A DNA stretch of 64,000 bases from Sphingomonas jaspsi DSM 18422 (GCF_000585415.1 NZ_KK073876.1:741810-805809); one strand, 5' to 3'; shown: positions 10,457 through 19,490, counted from the stretch's first letter. Translations and numbers: made by a program. The notes: generated by a model from the letters alone, not told the origin.

Positions 10457-11740
10457 TTATGCAGGCCGACGGGCGTAGAAGCCGAAGCCGAGGATGATCG
10501 CGTAGCAGATCGCCGGCAGGATCATCGCGGTGGCCAAGCTGCCGCTGGCGTCGGCCAGCACGCCGGTCAGCAGCGGAACGACCGCGCCGCCGAAGATGGC
10601 AATGTTGATGATGCCCGAACCGTCGGCCGCCTTGCTGCCGAGCTTTTCGCAGGCGAGGCTGAAGATGGTCGGGAACATGATCGAGTTCATCAGGCCGATC
10701 GCCAAAAGGCTGTAGCCCGACACGGCGCCGGTGGTGTGGGTCGAAATGCCGAGCAGGGTCATCGCGCCCGCCGCGCAGGCGGCGAGGATCAGGCCTGGGC
10801 TGGCAAGGCGAAGGACAGCCGAACCGATGATGCGACCGACCAGCGCGCCGCCCCAATAATAGGGAATCATGTTGCCCGCAGCTTGTTCTTCCAGGCCCAT
10901 GACATGGCCCTGCATCAGGTAGCTGACGATAAGCGAACCGATCGACACTTCCGCGCCGACGTACAGGAAAATGCACAAAGCGCCGTAGCCGAAACGCGGG
11001 CGCTTCAGCAGCTGGAAGCCACCGAGCAACGAGCTTTGCTCATGCTTCTCGCCTTGCAGGCGGTTGCGGAACGCCCAGACGACGGCAGCGATTACCGCCA
11101 ACGCGACGGCAAGGCCGATGTAGGTGTGGACGATCGCCTGGCTTTCAGCCGTACGGTAGGCGTCAAGCTGTGCCCCCGACAGTTCCGAAGCGGTGACGCC
11201 GGCGAGGCCGCCGAGAATCAGGGCCGAGCCGACGCGCGGGAAGATGGTGGTGCCGAGCGAGTTGAACGCCTGCGCGAAGGTCAGGCGGCTGTGGACCGTC
11301 TTTTGCGGGCCGAGCAGGCTGATCAGCGGGTTGGTGACGACCTGCACGACGACGACGCCGCTGGCGAGGACGAACAGGGCGAGCAGGAACAGCCCATAGG
11401 TCGCGGTCTGGCTGGCCGGGATGAACAGCAGGCAGCCGGTCATCATGGTCAAGAGGCCGACTACCGCGCCGCGCATGTAGCCGATCTTCTTGACCAGCTG
11501 CGCGCCCGGGATGCCGATCACCAGGTAGGCGGTGAAGAAGCAGAACTGGATCAGCATCGCCTGCGTGTAATTGAGCGTGAACAGCTCCTTCAGCTTGGGC
11601 AGGATGACGTCGTTGAGGCTAGTGATGCCGCCAAAGATGAAAAACAGCGCGAACACGAAATAGTTGAGGCCCGGTGCCTTGACCTGAGTTTCCTCGCCGG
11701 CGCCGTCCGCCGTCGCCGCGCTTGCAATCGGTGCTGCCAC
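10457..11740 (-). CDS. FHS-family MFS sugar transporter (GluP/FucP-like)
   Basis: Major-facilitator permease of the fucose-galactose-glucose:H+ symporter (FHS) family. About 12 hydrophobic segments are seen across 427 residues. The first carries FFIFGGITSLNDVILPKLKE, characteristic of this family, and the inter-domain loop lies near residues 200-220 (FRNRLQGEKHE). The frame stays open well upstream, but a GTG at 11740 with GGGGAGGA seven bases before it is the convincing start. Hexose import across the inner membrane is inferred from family only. It follows fahA in the same direction with a 134-bp gap that carries its own palindrome, so separate control is likely. Confidence 0.85.
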   Translation of the reverse strand: MAAPIASAATADGAGEETQVKAPGLNYFVFALFFIFGGITSLNDVILPKLKELFTLNYTQAMLIQFCFFTAYLVIGIPGAQLVKKIGYMRGAVVGLLTMMTGCLLFIPASQTATYGLFLLALFVLASGVVVVQVVTNPLISLLGPQKTVHSRLTFAQAFNSLGTTIFPRVGSALILGGLAGVTASELSGAQLDAYRTAESQAIVHTYIGLAVALAVIAAVVWAFRNRLQGEKHEQSSLLGGFQLLKRPRFGYGALCIFLYVGAEVSIGSLIVSYLMQGHVMGLEEQAAGNMIPYYWGGALVGRIIGSAVLRLASPGLILAACAAGAMTLLGISTHTTGAVSGYSLLAIGLMNSIMFPTIFSLACEKLGSKAADGSGIINIAIFGGAVVPLLTGVLADASGSLATAMILPAICYAIILGFGFYARRPA

Positions 11741-11763
11741 AAAATCCTCCCCGCATGAATTGG

Positions 11764-11779
11764 GAACGTTAACACGTTC
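11764..11779. promoter_or_regulatory. Palindromic operator candidate upstream of the FHS transporter
   Basis: GAACG-TTAACA-CGTTC, a 16-bp inverted repeat centred on GTTAAC, lies 24 bp upstream of the transporter GTG. Its form resembles operators of LacI-family sugar regulators, but no such regulator is nearby. Confidence 0.4.
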
Positions 11780-11874
11780 TCTCTCAGCCGACGCTGGCAG
11801 CGACGCGGCGGGAATGCAAGCGGGTCGTCGTCCGCATGCGTCGATGGTGAAAAAATCGCCTGTCTGGAAGGGGT

Positions 11875-13176
11875 TCAGCGCGCCGTCTGGACGACGCCGC
11901 TGCAGCTGCCGAAGCCGATCGTCACTGCGCCGTCGCGGACGCAGCGCGCCCACAACGTCAATTCGTCGCCATCTTCGAGGAAGCTGCGCGTTTCGCCGCC
12001 TGGCAGGGCGATCGGGGTCTTGCCGCCGGTCGAAATTTCCAACAGCGAGCCGAGCCCGCTCCGCTCGGCCGTGGACAGGGTGCCGGTGCCGATCAGGTCG
12101 CCCGGCTGCAGGTTGCAGCCATTGGACGCATGGTGGGTGACGATCTGCGCCGCCGACCAATACATCGCCGACGCCGCTTCGCCCTCGCTCAACATATGCG
12201 GCGCGGTTCCCGCCTCGCGCATGGCCTTCGACGACAACGTCACCGCAAGCTGGACGGCAAGTCCTCCACTGGCTTGGTCGGCGTCGTCGCTGAGGTAGGG
12301 CAATGGCGCAGGATCGCCGTCGGGTCGCGGCGCCATCGCGGTCCGGAACGGCGCCAGCGCGTCCGGCGTCACCACCCACGGTGAAATGCTGGTCAGGAAG
12401 TTCTTGGCCAGGAACGGCCCGAGCGGCTGATATTCCCACGCCTGCAGGTCGCGCGCTGACCAGTCGTTGAGCAGGCAGTAGCCGGCAATATGATCCGCCG
12501 CTTCCCCAATCGGGATGGTGTCGCCCAGCGCATTGCCCTTGCCGATGAAAATGCCGAGTTCGAGCTCATAGTCGAGGCGGCGGCACGGGCCATAATCGGG
12601 CGCGTCGGCCTCCGGTGGCTTGCGCTGGCCCTTGGGTCGCACCACCGGCTCGCCCGACACGCGCACGCTGCTCGCGCGGCCATGGTAGCCGATCGGTACA
12701 TATTTAAAGTTGGGCAGCAGCGGATTGTCGGGGCGGAACTGCTTGCCGACATTGGTCGCGTGATGGATGCCGACGTAGAAGTCGGTGTAATCGCCGATGT
12801 GACACGGCAGGTGCATGGTCACCTTGGCCGCATCGACCAGCAGCGGTTCGACCTTGGCGCGATATTGGTCGTCCGACAGTAGCGCGCTAAGCCGCTTGCG
12901 CAGCGCGGTCGCGTCGGCCGGGCCATGGCCGAACCAGGCGTTGAGACCTTCCAGGCTCAGCGCCAGCCGCCAATGCTCGTCGATCAGGTCGGTATGCGCC
13001 AGCGCGCGCAGGTCGAGGATTTTGTCGCCGATCGCGACGCCGATGCGCTTGTCTTCCGGAAAGCCCGTCGAAAAGACGCCCAGCGGCAGGTTCTGGATGG
13101 GGAAGTCGGCATGGCCGTTGGCGCTGTCCACCCAGCTCAAGCGGGCGGGGTCGTGGGTTTCGTCGATCATGGTCAT
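11875..13176 (-). CDS. fahA: Fumarylacetoacetase
   Basis: Last enzyme of tyrosine/homogentisate catabolism: hydrolyses fumarylacetoacetate to fumarate and acetoacetate. The 433-residue product shows the FAH catalytic domain with [26 protein letters not shown] (catalytic His), [12 protein letters not shown] and [20 protein letters not shown], carrying the metal-binding acidic residues. The ATG at 13176 overlaps the hmgA stop (ATGA), giving a tight hmgA-fahA unit. Maleylacetoacetate isomerase is not beside it in this window. Confidence 0.96.
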   Translation of the reverse strand: MTMIDETHDPARLSWVDSANGHADFPIQNLPLGVFSTGFPEDKRIGVAIGDKILDLRALAHTDLIDEHWRLALSLEGLNAWFGHGPADATALRKRLSALLSDDQYRAKVEPLLVDAAKVTMHLPCHIGDYTDFYVGIHHATNVGKQFRPDNPLLPNFKYVPIGYHGRASSVRVSGEPVVRPKGQRKPPEADAPDYGPCRRLDYELELGIFIGKGNALGDTIPIGEAADHIAGYCLLNDWSARDLQAWEYQPLGPFLAKNFLTSISPWVVTPDALAPFRTAMAPRPDGDPAPLPYLSDDADQASGGLAVQLAVTLSSKAMREAGTAPHMLSEGEAASAMYWSAAQIVTHHASNGCNLQPGDLIGTGTLSTAERSGLGSLLEISTGGKTPIALPGGETRSFLEDGDELTLWARCVRDGAVTIGFGSCSGVVQTAR

Positions 13177-14459
13177 TTGGGAAGTTCGGCTTTCGGGAAA
13201 TCGGCCCAGCATGCGTCATAGTCCGGCTGCGCGCGGTCGAGGGCGAAGCGCGTCGGCACATAGGGCCAGCAGCTTTCGACCATGAACGCCATGGTGTTGT
13301 CGATCTTGACGGGTTTCAGATCGGCCTCGCTCGCCTTCTTCCACGCATCGACGTCGGGACCATGCCCGCTCATCAGATTGTGGAGGCTGAGGCCACCGGG
13401 TGAAAAGCCGCCTTCCTTGGCGTCATAAGCGCCGTGGATGAGGCCCATCGCCTCGCTCATCACGTTGCGGTGGAACCAAGGCGGCCGGAAGGTGTCCTCG
13501 CCCACCATCCAGCGCGGCGGGAAGATGACGAAGTCGGCATTGGCGCGGCCCGGCGTTTCGCTGGGACTGGTCAATACGGTGAAGATGCTGGGGTCGGGAT
13601 GGTCGAAGCTGACCGTGCCGATGGTGTTGAAGCGCGCCAGTTCGTAGCGATAGGGCGCGAGGTTGCCGTGCCATGCAACCACGTCGAGCGGGCTATGGTC
13701 GAGCGTCGTGGTCCACAGGTGACCCAGATATTTCTGGATCACCTCATGCTCGCCATTGGCATCTTCGAACGCAGCGACCGACGTTTCGAAATCGCGCGGG
13801 TTGGCGAGCCCGTTGGCGCCGATCGGTCCCAGTTCGGGCAGGCGGAAAAGCGCGCCGAAATTTTCGGCCAGATAGCCGCGACAGTCGCCGTCCACGTCGA
13901 CCTTGAATCGCACGCCGCGCGGCACCACGCCGATCCAGCCCGGTGCCAAATCCATCCTGCCCATTTCCGTAAACAGGTGAAGCGTCCCCTGCTGCGGGAT
14001 GATGAGCATTTCCGCATCGGCGTTCACGAACAGCCGCCGGGTCATCGACTTGGATGCGCGGTAGAGATGGACCGCCACACCGGTCAGGTCGGCCGGGTGA
14101 CGGTTGCCCAGCATCGCCACCATGCCGTCGACGAAATCGGCATCGGCGGGCAGGTCGGCAGGCGGATCCCAGCGCAGCCGGTTGGGCGCGACCGGTTCGC
14201 TAGCCAGCGGTGCGACGAACGCTGCGGCGCCCTCATAACGAACGAACGGTCGATGGTCGGCGGTCGGACGCATCCGGTAAAGCCAGCTGCGGCGGTTTTC
14301 GTGGCGGGGAGCGGTAAAGGCGGTGCCGCTGAGCTGCTCGGCATAAAGGCCGAAGGCAGGGCGCTGCGGGCTGTTGCGGCCCTTGGGCAGGGCGCCGGCA
14401 ATTGCCTCGCTCTCGGCATGGGCGCCAAATCCGGTCAGATATTCGATCGTGTTCGACAT
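13173..14459 (-). CDS. hmgA: Homogentisate 1,2-dioxygenase
   Basis: Ring-cleaving non-haem iron dioxygenase that turns homogentisate into maleylacetoacetate. The product is 428 residues from the ATG at 14459 ([12 protein letters not shown]). The iron-ligand segment [14 protein letters not shown] and the later [10 protein letters not shown] are intact, as are the PRGVRF and [12 protein letters not shown] segments of the cupin-like core. The ribosome-binding GAGGGGG is embedded in the 3' arm of a hairpin ending six bases before the start codon, which suggests structural control of expression. Confidence 0.96.
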   Translation of the reverse strand: MSNTIEYLTGFGAHAESEAIAGALPKGRNSPQRPAFGLYAEQLSGTAFTAPRHENRRSWLYRMRPTADHRPFVRYEGAAAFVAPLASEPVAPNRLRWDPPADLPADADFVDGMVAMLGNRHPADLTGVAVHLYRASKSMTRRLFVNADAEMLIIPQQGTLHLFTEMGRMDLAPGWIGVVPRGVRFKVDVDGDCRGYLAENFGALFRLPELGPIGANGLANPRDFETSVAAFEDANGEHEVIQKYLGHLWTTTLDHSPLDVVAWHGNLAPYRYELARFNTIGTVSFDHPDPSIFTVLTSPSETPGRANADFVIFPPRWMVGEDTFRPPWFHRNVMSEAMGLIHGAYDAKEGGFSPGGLSLHNLMSGHGPDVDAWKKASEADLKPVKIDNTMAFMVESCWPYVPTRFALDRAQPDYDACWADFPKAELPK

Positions 14460-14464
14460 CGATG

Positions 14465-14502
14465 CAAAAACCCCCTCGATTCCGGGTGGGGAACCGAGGG
14501 GG
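14465..14502 (-). terminator. Terminator/attenuator-like hairpin overlapping the hmgA ribosome-binding site
   Basis: On the minus strand CCCCCTCG (14502-14495) pairs perfectly with CGAGGGGG (14478-14471), followed by TTTTT (14470-14466) and then the hmgA ATG at 14459. It can terminate transcription from the upstream small gene, and because the only Shine-Dalgarno of hmgA is the 3' arm it can also block translation. Confidence 0.7.
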
Positions 14503-14550
14503 TCGTTACGCGCCTCAGGCGCGTGGCGCAATTGCGCGAAGGCGAACGCG

Positions 14551-14751
14551 TTAGTTGACGTTCACCTCGATCTTGTCGGGAATGTTCACTTCGGTCTTCT
14601 TGCCGCTGAAGCCCAATTCGTCGCGGAACAGGAAGAGCAACACCAGCACCACGATAATCAGCAGCACTACGGCAAGGACGCCGCCGCCACCGCCGCCGCC
14701 GCCGGTCTCTACGATGGTGGTCCGTTCGGTCGTGTTGTTTTCGTCGGACAT
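14551..14751 (-). CDS. Small glycine-rich single-pass membrane protein
   Basis: A 66-residue product with a polar N-terminus ([12 protein letters not shown]), a run of eight glycines, one strong transmembrane helix (about 25-42) and a short basic/acidic tail. A good ribosome-binding site (CAGGGAG) precedes the ATG. It lies upstream of hmgA but is separated from it by a terminator-like hairpin, so it is probably its own transcript. No function is recognised. Confidence 0.7.
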   Translation of the reverse strand: MSDENNTTERTTIVETGGGGGGGGVLAVVLLIIVVLVLLFLFRDELGFSGKKTEVNIPDKIEVNVN

Positions 14752-14908
14752 GTCGATACTCCCTGATTGTTGTCACTTCGTTGGCGTAACGAACGTATGC
14801 CGTTCGCGACGGTTCCCGCCTGTCCCGCGATGAAGCGCTGAAAGGGCACGCATCCTTGCGCTTCCTCGTTCGTTTCCGCCTCAACCCCCAAGAGCAAGGA
14901 GCAGGGTC

Positions 14909-15157
14909 ATGAGCGGTTTCGAAGACATCAAGGAACATATGGAAGTTATCGGCGCCGACGGCGTCCATGTCGGCACGGTCGACGGGATCGAAGGCGACCG
15001 CATCAAGCTAACCAAGAAGGACAGCGGGATGGGCAGCCATGAAGGCCATCACCACTTTATCTCGCGCGGGCTCGTCGCCGGGATCGAAGGCGACCAAGTG
15101 CGTCTGTCGGCCAATGCTGACGTCGCGGTAACCTTTGAGGAAGAAGAACAGGGCTAA
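14909..15157 (+). CDS. DUF2171 domain protein
   Basis: An 82-residue cytosolic protein matching the DUF2171 pattern: IKEHMEVIGADGVHVGTVDGIEGDRIKLTKKD followed by a His-rich HEGHHHFI and a second VAGIEGDQVRLSA-type repeat, with an acidic C-terminus. Two short PRC-barrel-like strand repeats are apparent. AAGGAGCAGGG precedes the ATG. An intrinsic terminator follows directly, so it is monocistronic. Members are common in sphingomonads and rhizobia and often stress-associated; the role is unknown. Confidence 0.85.
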   Translation: MSGFEDIKEHMEVIGADGVHVGTVDGIEGDRIKLTKKDSGMGSHEGHHHFISRGLVAGIEGDQVRLSANADVAVTFEEEEQG

Positions 15158-15177
15158 GCTCCACAGGCCGAGCCGGG

Positions 15178-15212
15178 AAAGGGCGGTGCGTCGTCGGACG
15201 CGCCGCCCTTTT
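15178..15212 (+). terminator. Intrinsic terminator of the DUF2171 gene
   Basis: AAGGGCGG (15179-15186) pairs with CCGCCCTT (15203-15210), with an inner GCGTC/GACGC extension, followed by TTTT. Canonical intrinsic terminator 20 bp after the stop codon. Confidence 0.85.
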
Positions 15213-15244
15213 GCTTGCCTGCTATCCGTCTTAAGCTGGTCCCG

Positions 15245-15766
15245 ATGGTCCGCCCGCGCCCTTACCGACCCCGCTATCGCCCGCCCTCCTTCCGTCCGCG
15301 TCGGCGGGGCGTCTGGCGGGCAGCGCTTTGGGTTCCTGTCTTGCTGCTGATCGGCGCCTTGCTCTACCCGGCATTGATGAAGCCGCGCGGGTTCCTCGCC
15401 GATGCCCCGGAAAGGGTCGGCGACCGCTTCACGCTGTGCGGGCCGGGGCGCGGTCACGCCTGCGTCATCGACGGCGACACGTTCAAGCTGGGCAGCCGTA
15501 AGATACGCATTACCGGGATTGACGCGCCCGAATTGTCCAATGCGCGCTGTCCGCAGGAAGCGGCGCTCGGCGTTCGCGCCCGCGACCGGCTGCGCGACCT
15601 TCTCAACCAAGGCAGCTTCACCATGACCGCCCACCGGCTGCAGCGCACCGATGCCTATGGCCGCGAACTGATGGCGGTCGAACGCCACGGCGTCGACCTC
15701 GGCCAGCGCCTGATCGACGAAGGACTGGCGCATCGTTATCTTGGTTCGAAAGGGAGCTGGTGCTGA
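15245..15766 (+). CDS. Membrane-anchored thermonuclease (SNase-like)
   Basis: A basic N-terminal stretch (residues 1-22) precedes one hydrophobic segment (about 26-42), then a staphylococcal-nuclease-like OB fold: VIDGDTFKLGSRKIRITGIDAPE with the calcium-site aspartates, ELMAVERHGVDLGQRLIDEGLA near the end. It probably cuts nucleic acid at the cell surface or in the periplasm. The ATG at 15245 is preferred; an in-frame TTG at 15215 lies within the preceding terminator region. The stop overlaps the start of ppk2 (TGATG), so the two are coupled. Confidence 0.8.
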   Translation: MVRPRPYRPRYRPPSFRPRRRGVWRAALWVPVLLLIGALLYPALMKPRGFLADAPERVGDRFTLCGPGRGHACVIDGDTFKLGSRKIRITGIDAPELSNARCPQEAALGVRARDRLRDLLNQGSFTMTAHRLQRTDAYGRELMAVERHGVDLGQRLIDEGLAHRYLGSKGSWC

Positions 15767-16554
15767 TGGGAAAGCTGAAGCGCAAGAAGTATGAAAAGCT
15801 CGTCGCGCCGATGGAGGCCGAACTGGTCCAGATGGCGCATTGGGCCTCAGCCACCGGCCAGCGCATCCTCGTCCTGTTCGAAGGCCGCGATACGGCTGGC
15901 AAGGGCGGCGCCATCAACACCATTTCGGGCGTACTCAATCCGCGCCAGTGTCGCACCGTCGCGCTGTCCAAGCCGACTGACGCGGAAAAAGGCCAATGGT
16001 ATTTCCAGCGCTATGTTCCGCACCTTCCGAGCAAGGGCGAAATCGTGCTGTTCGACCGCAGCTGGTACAATCGCGCCGGGGTCGAAAAGGTAATGGGCTT
16101 TGCCACCGACGACCAGGTCGCCGCCTTCCTCGAAGCGGTGCCACGCTTCGAAAAGCTGCTGACCGACGACGGCATCCTGCTGTTCAAATATTGGCTGACC
16201 ACGGACCAGGAAAAGCAGGAAGAGCGGTTCGCGGAGCGGCTGGACGATCCGCTAAAGCGCTGGAAGCTGTCGCCGATCGACCAGGCCGCGCGGACCAAAT
16301 ATGACGATTACACCGCTGCGCGCGACGCGATGCTGAAGGGGACGCACACCACTGACGCGCCATGGACACTGATCGACTTCAACGACCAGAAGCGCGGCCG
16401 ACTGACGTTGATCCGCGACCTGCTCGACCGGTTGCCCGACACCAAGGTTCCGGACGAGCCCGTCGATTGGCCTGCGCTCGGCCGCAAGCCGGCGAAGGAA
16501 AAATTTGGGGTGCTGAAGCCGATCGCCGACTATCCGACCGGCAAGGACGACTAG
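15766..16554 (+). CDS. ppk2: Polyphosphate kinase 2 family protein
   Basis: Uses polyphosphate to phosphorylate nucleoside mono- or diphosphates. The 262-residue single-domain form has Walker A FEGRDTAGKGG near residue 40, Walker B lid region LFDRSWYNRAGVE, and KYWLTTDQEKQEERF. The length fits class I PPK2. AGGGAG lies nine bases before the ATG, which overlaps the nuclease stop codon. A GTG two codons upstream is the only alternative start. Confidence 0.9.
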   Translation: MGKLKRKKYEKLVAPMEAELVQMAHWASATGQRILVLFEGRDTAGKGGAINTISGVLNPRQCRTVALSKPTDAEKGQWYFQRYVPHLPSKGEIVLFDRSWYNRAGVEKVMGFATDDQVAAFLEAVPRFEKLLTDDGILLFKYWLTTDQEKQEERFAERLDDPLKRWKLSPIDQAARTKYDDYTAARDAMLKGTHTTDAPWTLIDFNDQKRGRLTLIRDLLDRLPDTKVPDEPVDWPALGRKPAKEKFGVLKPIADYPTGKDD

Positions 16555-16667
16555 CGCGTCGCGGCGACGAGGCCGACGTGCGCGCGGATGGCGCGGACCA
16601 GCGGGCAACGACTGGCGACGTAGCCGAGGGCGGTCATCGCCGCTGCCCCAATTCCCAATGCAATCAT
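16551..16667 (-). CDS. Possible 38-residue membrane peptide
   Basis: A short frame on the minus strand (MIALGIGAAAMTALGYVA... ending VAATR) starts at an ATG preceded by GGGGACAAGGTA, a plausible ribosome-binding site. It has a hydrophobic N-terminal helix and a basic tail. Its stop overlaps the ppk2 stop on the other strand. No homologue is recognised, and the evidence is limited to the start context and composition. Confidence 0.35.
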   Translation of the reverse strand: MIALGIGAAAMTALGYVASRCPLVRAIRAHVGLVAATR

Positions 16668-16833
16668 TACCTTGTCCCCTGACTGACCGGTCTGTCCCTA
16701 GGGGCATTCGGCAAAGATCGATTGACGGTTCGATGACGTTTTCGTGACGCTGCTAGCCGCCGCTTTTGGTTGATTTCGGGCGTGCAAAGGAGAAGGATGG
16801 ACGCGCGCCGGTGCGCAGGAAGTGGGGGATGCG

Positions 16834-17535
16834 ATGAGCGATTATGTGACGGACCGCCGCGGGCTGATCGGCGCGGGCGTACTGGCGGCGGGCGCAGCGG
16901 GAATGGTCGGCTCGCCGGCCTCCGCGCAGGCAAGCGGCGGTTGGCAGCCGACCGATGAGAAGCTCGACCAATGGTATGAGGCGCAGCCCGGACATCGTCA
17001 CAGAATGGTGTTCGACACAGTGAGTGTCGACCAGGCGCAGGCGACGCTCGGCTATGCCAACAACAGCTATGTCGCGACCACCAAGGGTTATGGCGGCAAG
17101 CCGCAGGAATTGGGCATGATCATCATCATGCGCCACGCCTCGACGCCGTTCGCCTACAATGACGCGATGTGGAAGAAATATGGCAAGCTGTTCGCCAAGA
17201 ACCTGAAGCTGCAAGGCGCCGACGCGATCCGCGCGACCAGCATGAACCCGTGGCTTGCCCGCGATCCCGACGATGGTCCGGTGCCCAAGGGCATGGAAGA
17301 CTTTGCCGATCCGTCGATCGGTGCGCTTGCCGCAAAGGGCGCGCGGTTCGCGGTATGCGGACTTGCGACCGAAGGGATCGCGATGCAACTGGCCGGCGCG
17401 ACCAAGGGCGATGCCAAGGCGATCGAGGCCGAACTTCGCGCCAACCTGGTGCCGGGCGGGAACATGGTTCCGGCGGGCATCATCGCCGTCAACCGCGCGC
17501 AGGAGCATGGCTACACGCTGGCGATCGTCGGATAA
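16834..17535 (+). CDS. Exported DsrE-like protein with Tat-type signal
   Basis: A 233-residue product. The N-terminus carries twin arginines followed by a hydrophobic, Ala/Gly-rich stretch and a cleavage site (DRRGLIGAGVLAAGAAG...SAQA, about residues 7-33), so export by the Tat route is likely. The mature part ends in a pattern typical of DsrE/DsrF-like folds: AVCGLATEGIAMQL, then LVPGGNMVPAGIIAVNRAQEHGYT. Sulfur-relay DsrE proteins have similar folds, but the exported form is of unknown function. GGGGGATGCG precedes the chosen ATG. Confidence 0.65.
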   Translation: MSDYVTDRRGLIGAGVLAAGAAGMVGSPASAQASGGWQPTDEKLDQWYEAQPGHRHRMVFDTVSVDQAQATLGYANNSYVATTKGYGGKPQELGMIIIMRHASTPFAYNDAMWKKYGKLFAKNLKLQGADAIRATSMNPWLARDPDDGPVPKGMEDFADPSIGALAAKGARFAVCGLATEGIAMQLAGATKGDAKAIEAELRANLVPGGNMVPAGIIAVNRAQEHGYTLAIVG

Positions 17536-17564
17536 GGCGGTCGCGCAGCCGGCGACCGCGGCGA

Positions 17565-17789
17565 TCACATGTTCCTGAGCTTGTCCTCGAGCGCCCTGAC
17601 CTGTTCTTCGTCGACCCACTGCCCGGCGACGTCGGTCACTTTCTGACGTTCGGCCTGCTTGCCGTCCGCGGTGTTGGGCGCGTCGGCGGGCGGCGCGGCG
17701 ATGTCGAGCGCGAACCAGATCATGCCCGCAGCCCACAGCAGCGCCACCCAGCGGCTGCGAAAGATCCAGCTGTGCCTGATCGGGAACAT
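17565..17789 (-). CDS. Small single-pass membrane protein
   Basis: A 74-residue product with one transmembrane helix (about 12-32, WVALLWAAGMIWFALDIAA) and a charged C-terminal part (KQAERQKVTDVAGQWVDEEQVRALEDKLR) that could form an amphipathic helix. It stands alone between the DsrE-like gene (convergent) and a divergent small membrane gene. No family is recognised. Confidence 0.6.
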   Translation of the reverse strand: MFPIRHSWIFRSRWVALLWAAGMIWFALDIAAPPADAPNTADGKQAERQKVTDVAGQWVDEEQVRALEDKLRNM

Positions 17790-17869
17790 GACCGCATGTT
17801 GGCACGGCAGGGTTAACGAAGTTTGCCACGCTAACCGGATGATAACCCTCGGCGCGCTAGCAAGCGGTC

Positions 17870-18112
17870 ATGGCAGCACCGCTTCCCACGTCGAAACGTT
17901 CGGTCGACCTGAATTCGGTCGAGCGGGTGTCGCGCATCCGCCGCGACCCGCCGCCCAAGCTCAAGGAAATCCCGATCAAGGACCCGGACGAGGTCGACCG
18001 CCAGGCGGTGGTGATCGGCGTCACCGTTTTCGCGCTGGCGCTGTTCGTGATCGTGCTGACCGCGATGATCTGGGCCGGCTGGACCCCGCGCAGCACCGTC
18101 ATCCACGTCTAG
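17870..18112 (+). CDS. Small single-pass membrane protein
   Basis: An 80-residue product with a long basic/polar N-terminus rich in Arg and Pro (SRIRRDPPPKLKEIPIKDPD) and one C-terminal transmembrane helix (about 47-69). The topology looks like a tail-anchored protein with a cytoplasmic N-terminus. No family is recognised. Similar small proteins recur in sphingomonad genomes. Confidence 0.62.
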   Translation: MAAPLPTSKRSVDLNSVERVSRIRRDPPPKLKEIPIKDPDEVDRQAVVIGVTVFALALFVIVLTAMIWAGWTPRSTVIHV

Positions 18113-18149
18113 GTCGCGCGGCGGGCGCACCCGCGACTTTTCACAGTTT

Positions 18150-18803
18150 TCACGGTCGTGAGAGCAGGTCGAACGGTTCGACGGCCTCCAGATTTTCGAG
18201 ATGGGCCTCGATCGCCGCCGACGCCTCGGCCTGCGGATCGCCGCATTCGCCGCGCTGTTCCCACGGCATGGCGAAACGCTTGGGATCGAGCCGGGCGAGC
18301 AGCCACATCAGGATGCGGTCGTTGGGCACGCGCCGTTCGCCGACCAGCTCCCCATCCTGATAGATTCGTTCGGGGCGGCCGTTGATCGCGCGGTCGAAGG
18401 CGATGGCCGAAAGGCGGCCGACGGCGAGCTGCTGCGCCGTATCCCACGCCTGGCGAAAGGGGGCGGAGCGGACGCGCAGGGCTTAGGCCGACCGTGCGGT
18501 CATCAGTGCTTCCTTCGCCGCATGATGGACCGACCCGGTTTCGGCGAGCGCCCCGATGAACACGCGCTGCCGCAGCGCCGACCAGCCGAGGCGCTGGCGA
18601 CTGGGTTCGGGGTCGAAGGCCAGCGGATCGTCGAAATCGTCCAGCTTGCCGTCCGCCTTCATCGTGGTGGGCAGCGGCACCAGGCTGAGTTGCGGCCCGC
18701 CGACTTCGTTGGCGGCATCGCGCGTATCGTCGAAACGCTTGTTGGCCGCGCTCCACGCGTGAAATTCCTCCACCGACATATCCCGCCGTTCCCGCTTCGC
18801 CAT
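18150..18803 (-). pseudogene. Helix-turn-helix protein interrupted by one in-frame stop
   Basis: Read in one frame from the ATG at 18803 to the TGA at 18150-18152, this is a 217-codon gene with a single internal TAA at 18485-18483. The 5' part (106 residues) carries a sphingomonad-type HTH: LRQRVFIGALAETGSVHHAAKEALMTARSA. The expected next residue in such SAY-type segments is Tyr, so the stop looks like a TAC/TAT to TAA change. After it the frame continues sensibly (ALRVRSAPFRQAWDTAQQLA and onwards to EPFDLLSRP) with no frameshift. The truncated product lacks the end of the recognition helix. It is either a recent pseudogene or a base-call error. Confidence 0.7.
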
Positions 18804-18873
18804 AGGTCGCTCCTGCCGTTCGGTAAAAACGACTGGATGGTGAACCAGAAAGGTTCGTGTAGGAAAGCGGTTT

Positions 18874-19371
18874 TTACCGCTTGGTCATAGGGGTCGGTGC
18901 GGATGCCGCGGCGTGGTCGTAGCTGAGCGCCCGGCGCATGCGCCAGTGCTGGTCGGCGCCATAGGCCCAGACGATGGCGAAGCGGGCGCGGCCGACGAGC
19001 TTTTCCGGTCCACTGCCCTGGCGTTCGTAGAACAGATGCTCGCCGGTCTCGATCGCGCCATATCCGGGAACGGGATCGACCTGGACCGTGCCCTCGACCA
19101 GTTCGCGGCGCGAGCGCCACGCGTTGGGCTTCACCCATTCCGCGCAGGACTTGGCGGCATCGGCGGCGAAGGTATCGCCGCCCGCCATCAACCCGCCCTT
19201 GTCATGATAAAATTCGAAATCGTCGGTCATCATCCCGCGCAGCGCCGCCGGGTCGCAGCGATCGAACATCAACGCAAAGGCTGTCGAATCCTGCTGGCGG
19301 ATGGCAGCGGTGAGCGCCGGGCCGGTGGGGATGGCGGGGGTGGCGGCGGCGAGAAAGAGGGCGGCAAACAT
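18874..19371 (-). CDS. Exported NTF2-like (DUF4440) protein
   Basis: A 165-residue product. The first 16 or so residues look like a short signal peptide (MFAALFLAAATPA). The remainder follows the SnoaL/DUF4440 NTF2-like pattern: FDRCDPAALRGMMTDDFEFYHDKGGLMAGGDTF, then a strand-rich C-terminal half with WRMRRALSYDH. This fold binds small ligands or acts as an accessory domain, and the substrate is unknown. Confidence 0.75.
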   Translation of the reverse strand: MFAALFLAAATPAIPTGPALTAAIRQQDSTAFALMFDRCDPAALRGMMTDDFEFYHDKGGLMAGGDTFAADAAKSCAEWVKPNAWRSRRELVEGTVQVDPVPGYGAIETGEHLFYERQGSGPEKLVGRARFAIVWAYGADQHWRMRRALSYDHAAASAPTPMTKR

Positions 19372-19490
19372 GCCGGTGTTTTACTACGGCAACACGGACG
19401 TGACAACCAGGGATGGCAGCCGTTGATCTTCAGCTGTTGTCATTTGTGCGGCTAACTTTTTTGAAAGAGGCGCTGAAGTATTGCAGACGC

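Noticed and set aside
10457..12439. A 660-codon fusion of transporter and extra N-terminal part
   Set aside because: The first 233 codons are antisense-like sequence within fahA; a GTG at 11740 with a strong ribosome-binding site gives a normal-length transporter.
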